35,635 nt of DNA, from NCBI GenBank assembly GCA_002315745.1, contig DCID01000037.1, positions 9,620 to 45,254 on the forward strand, read 5' to 3'. Source of the DNA: Bacteroidales bacterium UBA1735. GTDB taxonomy: Bacteria; Bacteroidota; Bacteroidia; Bacteroidales; Paludibacteraceae. A program made the translations under genes and the position numbers. Shown here piece by piece: positions 25,387-33,051 of the stretch. The notes beneath the pieces were generated by a model. It searched no databases, was not told the DNA's origin, and saw only the letters and a list, made by a program, of their open reading frames with translations. How positions within the stretch are numbered: position 1 is the stretch's first letter; each line of letters starts with the position of its first letter.

Positions 25387-25440
25387 TCTAACCTCTAAAC
25401 TGTAGGTAGCCGAGTTCGGCTACCGTCCTCTAACCTCTAA
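25387..25440. repeat. Palindrome flanked by 12-bp direct repeats, uvrA / ABC-F junction
   Basis: The 45-base gap holds a perfect palindrome with arms GGTAGCCGA (25405-25413) and TCGGCTACC (25416-25424). On both sides the 12-mer TCTAACCTCTAA is found (25387-25398 and 25429-25440). The right copy runs into uvrA and supplies its stop codon. There is no T-run typical of an intrinsic terminator. The structure looks like a small palindromic element between repeated target sequence. Confidence 0.7.
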
Positions 25441-28153
25441 CCTCCTTCCGCAGGAAGCCCCCCGTGTAACTCTCCTCGCACTCCATCAACGCCTCCGGTG
25501 TTCCTTCAAACACGATGTTACCACCTTCGTCACCACCTTCCTTACCCAAGTCAATCACATGATCTGCCGCCAAGATAATAGCAGGATTATGCTCAATCAC
25601 GATCACTGTATGCCCCTTTGCAATCAATGCATTGAGAGCTTTGATTAGCACATCCACATCCGTATGATGCAGGCCTGTTGTTGGCTCGTCAAACACAAAG
25701 ATGGTGTGTTCTGTATTCTCTTGTGCCAAGAATGCTGCTAATTTGACGCGTTGACTCTCACCGCCCGACAATGTCGAGGACGATTGTCCCAATTGCACAT
25801 ACCCAATACCCACATCTTGCAACGGCTTCAAACGTTGCACAATCTTTGGACAGTCCTCAAAAAACTCTATCGCCTGATTGACGGTCATAGTTAGTACGTC
25901 GTAGATGTTTTTGCCCTTGTAGGTAACATCCAATATATCTTGTTTAAAGCGTTTCCCGTGACAGTGTTCGCACTCAATCACTAAGTCTGCCATAAACTGC
26001 ATCTCGATAGTGATTGTGCCTTCGCCTTGGCACATTTCACAGCGTCCACCTGGGGTGTTGAACGAGAAGTGTGCAGGTGTGAATCCCATCTGTTTGCTTA
26101 ATTGCTGTTCGGCAAATAACTTCCGTATCTCGTCGTATGCCTTTAAGTAGGTTACAGGGTTTGACCGAGATGATCGACTCAGGGGTTGCTGATCCACAAA
26201 CTCAATATTATGCACCAAATGCAGACTTCCACTGAGGCTACCATAATCACCCGTTCGTTCTGCTATGCCGCCATAGTACTTTTTAAGTGCTGGATAGAGC
26301 ACTTTGCTCACGAGCGAAGACTTGCCACTACCGCTTACGCCCGTAATGGCAGTCATTACATTGAGCGGGAAACGTACATCGATATGTTTGAGGTTATTCT
26401 CACATGCCCCGTGAACTTCGATAAAATTGTTCCATGGCCGACGATGTGCAGGGATAGTATATGCAAACCCTTCCTTTGGAGGCAACCCCTCATAAATCAC
26501 CTCGCCACCATGTCTGCCCGCATATCGTCCAATCTCAATCATATAGTCCGCCGCACGAATGATATCCTCGTCATGCTCCACTACAACAATCGTGTTCCCT
26601 AAATCGCGCAACTCGCGCAGTACTTTAATCAGTCGTTCTGTATCGCGTGGATGTAAACCTATACTGGGTTCGTCTAACACATAAAGTGATCCCACCAAAC
26701 TGCTACCCAATGACTTGGCGATATTGATCCGTTGTCCTTCACCGCCCGACAAGGTCGCACTTGCCCGATTGAGAGTCAAATAACTCAGCCCTACATCGTC
26801 CATAAACTGTAATCGCGATTGAATCTCGATGAGCAACTGCTGAGATGCTACCTTTTCACTCTCTGTCAAGACTAACCCGTCAAACCATGGTCGCAACTGA
26901 CTAATGGGCCATTGGCATATATCTGTGATGGATTGGCCGCCGATCTTTACGTAACTTGCTTCGGGACGCAACCGTAATCCCGCACAGTGGGGGCATGTCG
27001 TTTTGCCACGGAAGCGGGCTAACATCACTTTGTATTGTAACCCGCCCTGCTTGTGTGCTAACTCCTCAAAGAATGCGTCCAATCCGCGGAAATAGTTATT
27101 GCCTGTCCATAGTAGTCTTTTCTGCGCCGCTGAGAGTCGGTAGAAGGGTGTATGAATCGGAAATCCAAACTGATTGGCTGTCCGAATTAGTTGATCTTTC
27201 CACACACTCATCTTCTCACCACGCCAACAAATAATGGCGTCTTCGTAGATACTGAGCGACTTATTGGGTACCACCAAATCGGGGTCTATTCCTTCACTCA
27301 ATCCCGATCCGTTACAATGTGGACATGCACCAACAGGACTATTGAAATCAAATAGATGCTCTGTGGGTTCTACAAAATGTATGCCGTCTGCCTCAAATCG
27401 TTCTGAGAAGACATAATCCTTACCACCTTCATGTTCTGTTTGAACGACATGCAGTTGGCAACTGCCATTGCCTTCGAAGAAGGCCGTCTGCACCGAATCT
27501 GCAAAACGATTAGCCGTTGACTGTGCCCCATCGCAGATCACGCGGTCAATGAGTAAGTAGGTATGTTCGTCTATTTGTTCCTCAGACGAAGGTGAAATAC
27601 GCAGTATATCCCCATCTTTCCACAACCGCGAAAAGCCTTCGTTCATCCAATATTGTAACTGCTCTGTTTGAGTACGACTACCTAATACAATCGGTGCTAA
27701 TAAATAGACACGACTGCCATTGGGTTGGCTCATCATCGTTGTTACTACATCTGCTATGGTATGTCTTCTCACTTCCTCCCCACTAACGGGTGAGTACGTG
27801 TGACCCACGCGCGCGTACAAAAGTTTCAGGTAATCGTAAATTTCGGTAATCGTACCCACGGTTGAACGCGGGTTACGATTAGTTACTTTCTGCTGAATAG
27901 CGATAGCGGGTGGGATATTATCTATCCGTTCCACATCGGGTTTTTGTATGCGTCCAAGGAATTGCCGTGCATACGAACTGAGGCTCTCTACATACCTTCG
28001 TTGTCCCTCTGCATAGAGCGTGTCAAACGCCAGCGACGATTTGCCGCTGCCGCTTACACCCGTTATTACCACTAGTTTATTTTGTGGAATATCCACCGAA
28101 ATATTCTTGAGGTTATGGGTCTTGGCGCCTACTATATGGATGCTATCAGGCAA
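25430..28153 (-). CDS. uvrA: Excinuclease ABC subunit A
   Basis: 907 residues, the damage-recognition ATPase of nucleotide excision repair. Visible: Walker A GVSGSGKSS (32-40), signature ATLSGGEGQRINIAKSL, Walker B LYVLDEPSIGLHPRD, a second Walker A GVSGSGKSS and second signature STLSGGESQRVKLAAFL. The second zinc finger is complete (CEMCxGEG ... CEHCHGKRF). The first retains CPHC but not the first CxxC pair, as I recall for other Bacteroidota UvrA proteins. The start is TTG at 28153: upstream in-frame codons reach a stop within 15 bases without an ATG, and the protein begins exactly at MPDSIHIVGAKTHNLKNI. It starts two bases after the HU-LysM stop, suggesting coupling. Confidence 0.96.
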   Translation of the reverse strand: MPDSIHIVGAKTHNLKNISVDIPQNKLVVITGVSGSGKSSLAFDTLYAEGQRRYVESLSSYARQFLGRIQKPDVERIDNIPPAIAIQQKVTNRNPRSTVGTITEIYDYLKLLYARVGHTYSPVSGEEVRRHTIADVVTTMMSQPNGSRVYLLAPIVLGSRTQTEQLQYWMNEGFSRLWKDGDILRISPSSEEQIDEHTYLLIDRVICDGAQSTANRFADSVQTAFFEGNGSCQLHVVQTEHEGGKDYVFSERFEADGIHFVEPTEHLFDFNSPVGACPHCNGSGLSEGIDPDLVVPNKSLSIYEDAIICWRGEKMSVWKDQLIRTANQFGFPIHTPFYRLSAAQKRLLWTGNNYFRGLDAFFEELAHKQGGLQYKVMLARFRGKTTCPHCAGLRLRPEASYVKIGGQSITDICQWPISQLRPWFDGLVLTESEKVASQQLLIEIQSRLQFMDDVGLSYLTLNRASATLSGGEGQRINIAKSLGSSLVGSLYVLDEPSIGLHPRDTERLIKVLRELRDLGNTIVVVEHDEDIIRAADYMIEIGRYAGRHGGEVIYEGLPPKEGFAYTIPAHRRPWNNFIEVHGACENNLKHIDVRFPLNVMTAITGVSGSGKSSLVSKVLYPALKKYYGGIAERTGDYGSLSGSLHLVHNIEFVDQQPLSRSSRSNPVTYLKAYDEIRKLFAEQQLSKQMGFTPAHFSFNTPGGRCEMCQGEGTITIEMQFMADLVIECEHCHGKRFKQDILDVTYKGKNIYDVLTMTVNQAIEFFEDCPKIVQRLKPLQDVGIGYVQLGQSSSTLSGGESQRVKLAAFLAQENTEHTIFVFDEPTTGLHHTDVDVLIKALNALIAKGHTVIVIEHNPAIILAADHVIDLGKEGGDEGGNIVFEGTPEALMECEESYTGGFLRKEVRG

Positions 28154-28155
28154 TG

Positions 28156-29097
28156 TTACAATACTCTATATTCTTCGATGAGTCGGTCAACTAATTGTCT
28201 AGTCTCTGGATTATTGACATCGCGTAATTCCTTTGGTAACTTCGGAATACGTATGGGTGTGCCAATCAATATATCACTTGGATGTTTGATTCGATCACGG
28301 TTGGCTTCAAAGATAAATACCCACATATCTTTTTCTCCGTAATACTTACGAGCTAACCATGCCAAACGACTACCCTTGGTAATACGTTCGGTAGCAATAA
28401 ACTGCTTATAGGTATATGGATAAGGAAGCTTAGAGGTTACCACGACATCGTCTGTGAAAAGTCCCGTTTCGACCTCTGCCTCTGCCTCTACTTCTGCGAT
28501 ATCATCTTGTGCCATAGCGGCCTCATCAATTTGTTCTATATTGGTGTGCGTCGCTACCCAATGAATGATCTTCTGCCCATAGAATAGGAATGCTAAGGAC
28601 AGTAAGATGACCAATAAAACTACGACCAAACCTACCCACAGCCAAGGTCTCCGTTTCTTAGGTTGTGGTTGTGGTTGTGGTTGTGGTTGTGGTTGTGGTT
28701 TGACCACAGGCTGTCCCAAATCGGCGAGGATGTCCACAATCTCATTGGCTTGCTCATTGAGTTTGCGCAATGGATTGATCTCCTCGCGCGTGTGCGCGTT
28801 GTTAGATGAGGTGTGAAGTACCAACTCCTTGATGGATGTTTCAGCCGAGAAAGAAACTTTATTGTAGCCTTCGATGGTGAATGGTTGACCTGTTACTACA
28901 TTTACGCTCTTACGTGAAGCTACCTCTTGTAACTTAAACGTACCGAGGTTATTGATTTTTACTTGCCTATCTTGTTTCAAGGCTTCGGATATAGCGGGCA
29001 CCAATGCATTGAGGAAGGTGTTTACCTCTTTCTCGTCGGTGTTTAGCCGGGTAGCAATGGCTTTTCTTAATTCAGCCCAAGTCATTTTTGCATCCAT
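28156..29097 (-). CDS. HU-like DNA-binding / transmembrane / LysM protein
   Basis: 313 residues with a striking order of parts. Residues 1-92 are an HU/IHF-like domain (INNLGTFKL, RKSVNVVTGQPFTI, VSFSAE). A Pro-Gln repeat at 134-146 leads to basic KKRR and a single membrane segment (~152-174). An acidic spacer (~190-220) follows and then a LysM domain (~237-286: ATERITKGSRLAWLARKYYG, NRDRI, ILIGTPIRIP). By the positive-inside rule the HU part faces the cytoplasm and the LysM part the periplasm, where such domains bind peptidoglycan. The protein could link DNA to the cell wall, although this is inference. It starts five bases after the HU gene and ends two bases before uvrA. Confidence 0.88.
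   Translation of the reverse strand: MDAKMTWAELRKAIATRLNTDEKEVNTFLNALVPAISEALKQDRQVKINNLGTFKLQEVASRKSVNVVTGQPFTIEGYNKVSFSAETSIKELVLHTSSNNAHTREEINPLRKLNEQANEIVDILADLGQPVVKPQPQPQPQPQPQPKKRRPWLWVGLVVVLLVILLSLAFLFYGQKIIHWVATHTNIEQIDEAAMAQDDIAEVEAEAEVETGLFTDDVVVTSKLPYPYTYKQFIATERITKGSRLAWLARKYYGEKDMWVFIFEANRDRIKHPSDILIGTPIRIPKLPKELRDVNNPETRQLVDRLIEEYRVL
28661..28700 (-). repeat. GGTTGT hexamer repeat encoding a Pro-Gln linker
   Basis: Six tandem GGTTGT units (28661-28696, plus-strand reading) with a partial seventh encode the PQ repeat at residues 134-146 between the HU domain and the membrane segment. Copy-number change by slippage would lengthen or shorten the linker by two residues per unit without breaking the frame. 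Confidence 0.9.
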
Positions 29098-29102
29098 GGT
29101 GT

Positions 29103-29375
29103 TTACTTAAAGTCGTTCTTTGACGATGCCGTCGGTTTGAATACAATCTGTTGTTTAGCAGGCACAGCAGTACGCTCGCCTGTCTTAGGATGCACAATAG
29201 TGCGTGCATTCTTAGTTTTCACTTCGAAGGAACCAAGTCCTTGAAGGATCACGTTCTTACCATTCAATAAATTCTCAACAATCACCGAAGTGGTGGCATT
29301 GAGTAACTCTTCCGTGCGTTTCTTGGTGGAACCCGTTTGCTCGGAGATCTGGGTAATGAGTTCTTTTGTTAACAT
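29103..29375 (-). CDS. HU family DNA-binding protein
   Basis: 90 residues, the full size of HU/IHF. MLTKELITQISEQTGSTKKRTEELLNA is the helical dimerisation part, LQGLGSFEVKTKNA the strand region, and NARTIVHPKTGE leads into the DNA-binding arm with PAKQQIVFKP closing it. Nucleoid-associated and dimer-forming. Its ATG overlaps the rimO end by 7 bases, and the HU-LysM gene follows five bases after its stop. It is the soluble counterpart of the HU domain in the next gene. Confidence 0.93.
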   Translation of the reverse strand: MLTKELITQISEQTGSTKKRTEELLNATTSVIVENLLNGKNVILQGLGSFEVKTKNARTIVHPKTGERTAVPAKQQIVFKPTASSKNDFK

Positions 29376-30718
29376 ATCTCTCCATAGAGGTCAAATTCCT
29401 CTGCTTTGGTTATTTTTACATAATAAAATTCTCCAATCTTACAGCAAAGCGGTCTTTCAGCGTAGCGGTCTATAAGAACCTCACAATCCACCTCCGGTGA
29501 ATCATATTCCGTACGTCCTACATAGAAGTCACCATCCTCTCTATCGATCATCACCCGCATGGTCTGTCCTATTTTCTCTTGCATCAGTTCGGTGGATATC
29601 TGTTGCTGAATAGCCATCAGTTCATCCACGCGTTTTTGCTTGATTTCATCGGGTACATCGTCTTGGTAATGGATATGCGCATACGTGCCATCTTCGTCCG
29701 AGTAGGCAAATGCACCCATCCGATCAAATCGCATCTTTTGCACCCATGCTTTCAGTTGATCAAAGTCTTCCTCTGTTTCCCCAGGGTGTCCGACTAACAA
29801 AGTGGTACGGATGCATATTCCGGGTACTTCACGACGAATACGGGTTATCACTTCCTCCTGCTCCTGACACGTAATATGACGCCGCATCAATTGCAATACC
29901 TGATCGCTGCTATGCTGTAACGCGATATCCAAGTATTTGCATATATTCTTATGCTTTGCCATTACGGGCAGCAACTCCCACGGAAAGTCCGTTGGGTAAG
30001 CATAGTGCAATCGTATCCATTCTACACCCTCTATTTGCGCCATCCTATCAATCAACTCAGGTAGCAAATGTCGTTGAGCAATGTCTAATCCGTAGCTCGA
30101 TAAGTCTTGTGCAATCACATTCACTTCCTTAACCCCTTGCGTCACGAGCCAACGTACTTCGTCTAAAATCTCCTCCATCGGCCGAGAGGTGTGACGTCCT
30201 GTGATGAGTGGTATCGCGCAGTACGAGCACATTCGATTACATCCCTCTGATATCTTCAAATACGCATAATGCTTCGGCGTGGTCAATTGCCGCATAATAC
30301 ACCCCGTCCCTTTAGGGAAGGGGATGGGGGATAGGCTTTCCACTATCTTGTCCCACTCAAACTTCCCAAACCAGCCATCCACCTCTGGAATCTCTTGTGC
30401 CAAATCCTCTCGATATCGCTGACTCAAACACCCCATCACATACAATCGCTCTAAGGGGTACACTCTCCCCCTCGCCTTAGGGAGAGGGGGTTGGGGGGTG
30501 AGGCTTTTTCTTGCGGCAAAACGCAAGATGGTATTAATACTCTCCTCCTTTGCATCCCCGATAAAACCGCAGGTATTGATGATGGCGATGGGCGCAGTAG
30601 GATGCTCAGGGTCATGGTGACACACGAACCCTGCGTTCGCTAACATGCCCATCACGCGCTCGGTATCCACCAAGTTCTTCGAGCAACCAAGAGTCAGTAT
30701 ATCAATTTCCGAACTCAC
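29369..30718 (-). CDS. rimO: Ribosomal protein S12 methylthiotransferase RimO
   Basis: RimO adds a methylthio group to an aspartate of ribosomal protein S12. The 449 residues include the N-terminal MTTase domain with Cys12, Cys50 and Cys97 ([4Fe-4S] ligands), the radical SAM motif CNRMCSYC (Cys160, Cys164, Cys167), the LTTPKHYAYLKISEGC stretch, and a C-terminal TRAM domain. Repeats have inserted three times: residues 72-84 (LTPQPPLPKARG type), 128-139 (LSPIPFPKGTG type) and 417-426 (RYAERPLCC). All lie in loops and stay in frame. The start is GTG at 30718, as no ATG fits; it overlaps the recQ end by 17 bases. Confidence 0.95.
   Translation of the reverse strand: MSSEIDILTLGCSKNLVDTERVMGMLANAGFVCHHDPEHPTAPIAIINTCGFIGDAKEESINTILRFAARKSLTPQPPLPKARGRVYPLERLYVMGCLSQRYREDLAQEIPEVDGWFGKFEWDKIVESLSPIPFPKGTGCIMRQLTTPKHYAYLKISEGCNRMCSYCAIPLITGRHTSRPMEEILDEVRWLVTQGVKEVNVIAQDLSSYGLDIAQRHLLPELIDRMAQIEGVEWIRLHYAYPTDFPWELLPVMAKHKNICKYLDIALQHSSDQVLQLMRRHITCQEQEEVITRIRREVPGICIRTTLLVGHPGETEEDFDQLKAWVQKMRFDRMGAFAYSDEDGTYAHIHYQDDVPDEIKQKRVDELMAIQQQISTELMQEKIGQTMRVMIDREDGDFYVGRTEYDSPEVDCEVLIDRYAERPLCCKIGEFYYVKITKAEEFDLYGEIC
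29442..29475 (-). repeat. CAGCRAAGCGGTC double repeat inside rimO
   Basis: CAGCAAAGCGGTC (29442-29454) and CAGCGTAGCGGTC (29458-29470), 16 bases apart and followed by TATAA, match the element at 11193-11233 in the GT4 gene, except that the spacer is 7 bases shorter. Here the element is antisense to the gene, yet it is still read in frame (DRYAERPLCC) within the TRAM domain. Confidence 0.8.
30300..30341 (-). repeat. LTPNPSPKGEG-type palindromic repeat, rimO copy nearest the radical SAM motif
   Basis: CCCCGTCCC, TTTA, GGGAAGGGG form an interrupted palindrome followed by ATGGGGGATAGGC. It is read as SLSPIPFPKGTG, residues 128-139, between GKFEWDKIVE and the conserved LTTPKHYAYLKISEGC. Confidence 0.8.
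30463..30504 (-). repeat. LTPNPSPKGEG-type palindromic repeat, rimO copy nearest the N-terminus
   Basis: Arms CTCTCCC (30463-30469) and GGGAGAG (30480-30486) enclose CCTCGCCTTA, followed by GGGGTTGGGGGGTGAGGC. It is read as SLTPQPPLPKARG, residues 72-84, between ILRFAARK and the conserved LYVMGCLSQRY. Confidence 0.85.
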
Positions 30719-32882
30719 TGTGGAACTTAATTCTAACTAACCTTACATGCAACTCGTCGTAGTCATCCTCTCCTAATGTCTCCATAGCGAGTTTGATATT
30801 ATCGTTATCTGTATTCTTAAAGTATTCGATAATCTCATCCTTCTCATCGGGATCCACTACCTCGTCAATGAAATAGTTGATATTGAGTTTGGTACCACTA
30901 TATACAATTGCTTCGATTTCTTCGAGCATTTCGTCCATGGACATACCCTTACTCTCTGCTAAGTCGTCTAACGCTACACGGCGGTCAATGGCTTGAATGA
31001 TGCTGATTTTTCGTGTGGAATCTTTGGCTACTGTTCTGACGCGCAGGTCTTCGGGACGGATAATCTCATTCTCTTCTACATACTCCTTAATGACGCGTAA
31101 GAACTCGTCGCCATAACGTTTAGCTTTACCTGCGCCTACACCCGGAATATTCTGTAGCTCTTCTACGGTGATGGGGTAGGTGGTGGCCATAGCTTCCAGA
31201 CTTGGGTCTTGGAAGATGACAAATGGTGGTACATCCAGCTGTTTGCTTAGTTTCTTACGAATATCCTTCAGAATAGCAAATAGCACATCGTCTGCTGCGG
31301 CACAACCGCCCGCCATCTCTTGTTCTTCTTCCTCGTCATCATCTTCTACGACGATAGGAACTTCGAACTTCGTGGGACGTTTCAGATATTTCTTACCATC
31401 TGCTGTGACTTTGAGGTCTCCGTAGGATTCAATATCTTTGCTGAGGAATCCGCTTAACATAGCTTGGCGGATGATGGCGTGCAAGGTGGTTTCTTCTTCG
31501 TCTTCGGCAGCACCGAAGTTCTCCAATTCATCGTGGTGATAACTCATTACTGCTGCCGTCTCTTTACCTTTAAGAATATCCACGATATGCTCCGCTTTGA
31601 ACTTTTCACTGAGTTCGAGAATGGTTTCAATGATAATGCTTAATAATTCACCAGCATCAATCATCCTATAGTTCTTGCGGCAGTTATCGCACATGCCACA
31701 TTTCTCTTGATTATATTCTTCACCGAAATAGTGTAATAGCAACTTACGACGGCAGATGGTCGATTCGGCATAACTCTGTGTTTCAAATAGTAATTGATTA
31801 CCTATCTCTACCTCTGCTACAGGTTTGCCTTGTTGGAAACGTCTTAGTCGTTCTATATCTTTGGGCGAATAGAAACATAAACAATGTCCCTCTCCACCAT
31901 CACGTCCAGCACGGCCAGTCTCTTGGTAATAACCTTCGAGTGATTTAGGGATGTCGTAGTGTACGACAAAACGTACATCGGGTTTGTCTATGCCCATACC
32001 AAACGCGATAGTGGCTACAATTACCTGACACTGCTCCATCAAGAATGCATCTTGATTGGTTGTTCGCGTGGGAGCATCCATGCCCGCATGATAAGCGAGT
32101 GCGTTAATATTGTTTACACGTAGCGTCTGTGCTAGATCCTCTACTTCTTTACGGGCTAAACAATAGACAATGCCGCTCTTGCCCTCCATCGATCGGATGA
32201 ACTTTACTAACTCGCGATCGACATCATCTGTCTTTGGCCGAACTTCGTAGTAAAGGTTGGGACGATTAAAACTGGACTTGAATACGACGGCGTCCAACAT
32301 GTCCAAGTTTTTCTGAATATCGTGTTGCACTTTGGGTGTGGCTGTGGCTGTCAAGGCAATAATAGGCGCTTTGCCGATGCGCAGCACCATAGAACGAATG
32401 TGCCGATACTCAGGACGGAAATCGTGTCCCCATTCGGAGATACAGTGAGCTTCGTCCACGGCGTAGAAGGAAATCTTCAATCCTTGCAAGAAGTCTATGT
32501 TCTCTGGTTTTTGCAAGGCTTCGGGCGCTAAATAGAGTAGTTTGGTCTTACCCGCAAGTACATCTTCTTTTACTGCATTAATCTCAGGACGAGAGAGAGA
32601 AGAGTTAATAAAATGGGCAATACCATCCTCGTCCGAGTAATTGCGCATAGCGTCCACTTGATTCTTCATAAGTGCAATCAGTGGCGAAACAACAATGGCC
32701 ATACCATCCATCAGTAACGAAGGTAACTGATAGCACAAACTTTTTCCGCCACCCGTTGGCATGAGTACAAAAGTGTCCTTGCCACTCATCACGTTGGTGA
32801 TGATGGCTTCTTGATTCCCCTTAAACGAATTGAATCCAAAATGAAGCTGTAGCGCAGCAATTAATTCATCGTGTTGTATCAT
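30702..32882 (-). CDS. recQ: ATP-dependent DNA helicase RecQ
   Basis: 726 residues. Walker A MPTGGGKS (41-48), DEAH box in YAVDEAHCISEWGHDFRPEY, motif III TATATP, motif V/VI (GMGIDKPDVRFVVHYDIPKS ... QETGRAGRDG), and a zinc-binding RQC part (CRRKLL ... CGMCDNC). An acidic stretch near 515 precedes an HRDC domain (VLFAILKDIRKKLSKQLDVPPFVIF, IPGVGAGKAKRYG), and a further ~120-residue helical C-terminus follows. RecQ unwinds recombination and stalled-fork structures in the cytoplasm. It is first in the long minus-strand run and overlaps rimO by 17 bases. The ATG at 32882 has a good promoter about 55 bases upstream. Confidence 0.95.
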   Translation of the reverse strand: MIQHDELIAALQLHFGFNSFKGNQEAIITNVMSGKDTFVLMPTGGGKSLCYQLPSLLMDGMAIVVSPLIALMKNQVDAMRNYSDEDGIAHFINSSLSRPEINAVKEDVLAGKTKLLYLAPEALQKPENIDFLQGLKISFYAVDEAHCISEWGHDFRPEYRHIRSMVLRIGKAPIIALTATATPKVQHDIQKNLDMLDAVVFKSSFNRPNLYYEVRPKTDDVDRELVKFIRSMEGKSGIVYCLARKEVEDLAQTLRVNNINALAYHAGMDAPTRTTNQDAFLMEQCQVIVATIAFGMGIDKPDVRFVVHYDIPKSLEGYYQETGRAGRDGGEGHCLCFYSPKDIERLRRFQQGKPVAEVEIGNQLLFETQSYAESTICRRKLLLHYFGEEYNQEKCGMCDNCRKNYRMIDAGELLSIIIETILELSEKFKAEHIVDILKGKETAAVMSYHHDELENFGAAEDEEETTLHAIIRQAMLSGFLSKDIESYGDLKVTADGKKYLKRPTKFEVPIVVEDDDEEEEQEMAGGCAAADDVLFAILKDIRKKLSKQLDVPPFVIFQDPSLEAMATTYPITVEELQNIPGVGAGKAKRYGDEFLRVIKEYVEENEIIRPEDLRVRTVAKDSTRKISIIQAIDRRVALDDLAESKGMSMDEMLEEIEAIVYSGTKLNINYFIDEVVDPDEKDEIIEYFKNTDNDNIKLAMETLGEDDYDELHVRLVRIKFHSEFGN

Positions 32883-32937
32883 TGTAAAATTTTCAAATTT
32901 TCAAATATTCAAACCTCCAAACTCCCCAAATTTAGTG
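32883..32937. other. A/T-rich recQ leader with repeated TTTGAA-like units
   Basis: The ~50-base leader between the predicted recQ start site and its ATG reads on the minus strand as repeated TTTGGA, TTTGAA and TTTGAAAA units at roughly 10-base steps. No hairpin, riboswitch or small gene is visible. The low complexity may be a repeat, or simply a weakly structured leader. Confidence 0.4.
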
Positions 32938-32968
32938 CAAAGGTAGTTATTTTTTTTGATATTGCAAA
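32938..32968 (-). promoter_or_regulatory. Promoter for the recQ operon
   Basis: On the minus strand, TTTG (32968-32965), 19 bases, then TACCTTTG (32945-32938), fitting the Bacteroidota pattern. A start site near 32931 leaves about 50 bases of leader. It faces away from the symporter promoter; the two share the A/T-rich gap 32883-33051. Confidence 0.75.
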
Positions 32969-32995
32969 TTTTTTTGTAAAAAATGTTGAAAAAAT

Positions 32996-33026
32996 TTGCA
33001 CATGTCAGAAAAAAAGTGTAATTTTG
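32996..33026 (+). promoter_or_regulatory. Promoter for the symporter gene
   Basis: TTG at 32996-32998 and TAATTTTG at 33019-33026, spacer 20. The start site should be near 33033. The 10-bp palindrome TTAACGTTAA (33033-33042) sits at or just after it and could be an operator for a sugar-responsive repressor, but the sequence alone cannot show this. Confidence 0.72.
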
Positions 33027-33051
33027 CAGCCGTTAACGTTAAATTTGATAT

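Noticed and set aside
25405..25424. Intrinsic terminator for uvrA
   Set aside because: The hairpin is good but no T-run follows on either strand, and the downstream ABC-F gene is in the same run. A repeat element explains it better.
26186..26602. 138-residue open frame opposite uvrA
   Set aside because: Shadow of the uvrA gene, with no promoter and a composition unlike a real protein.
25430..28153. Damaged first zinc finger in UvrA
   Set aside because: Missing the first CxxC pair appears to be usual for Bacteroidota UvrA as far as I recall, and the second finger is intact.
28661..28700. CRISPR-like repeat
   Set aside because: The GGTTGT units are a direct hexamer run without spacers and encode a Pro-Gln linker.
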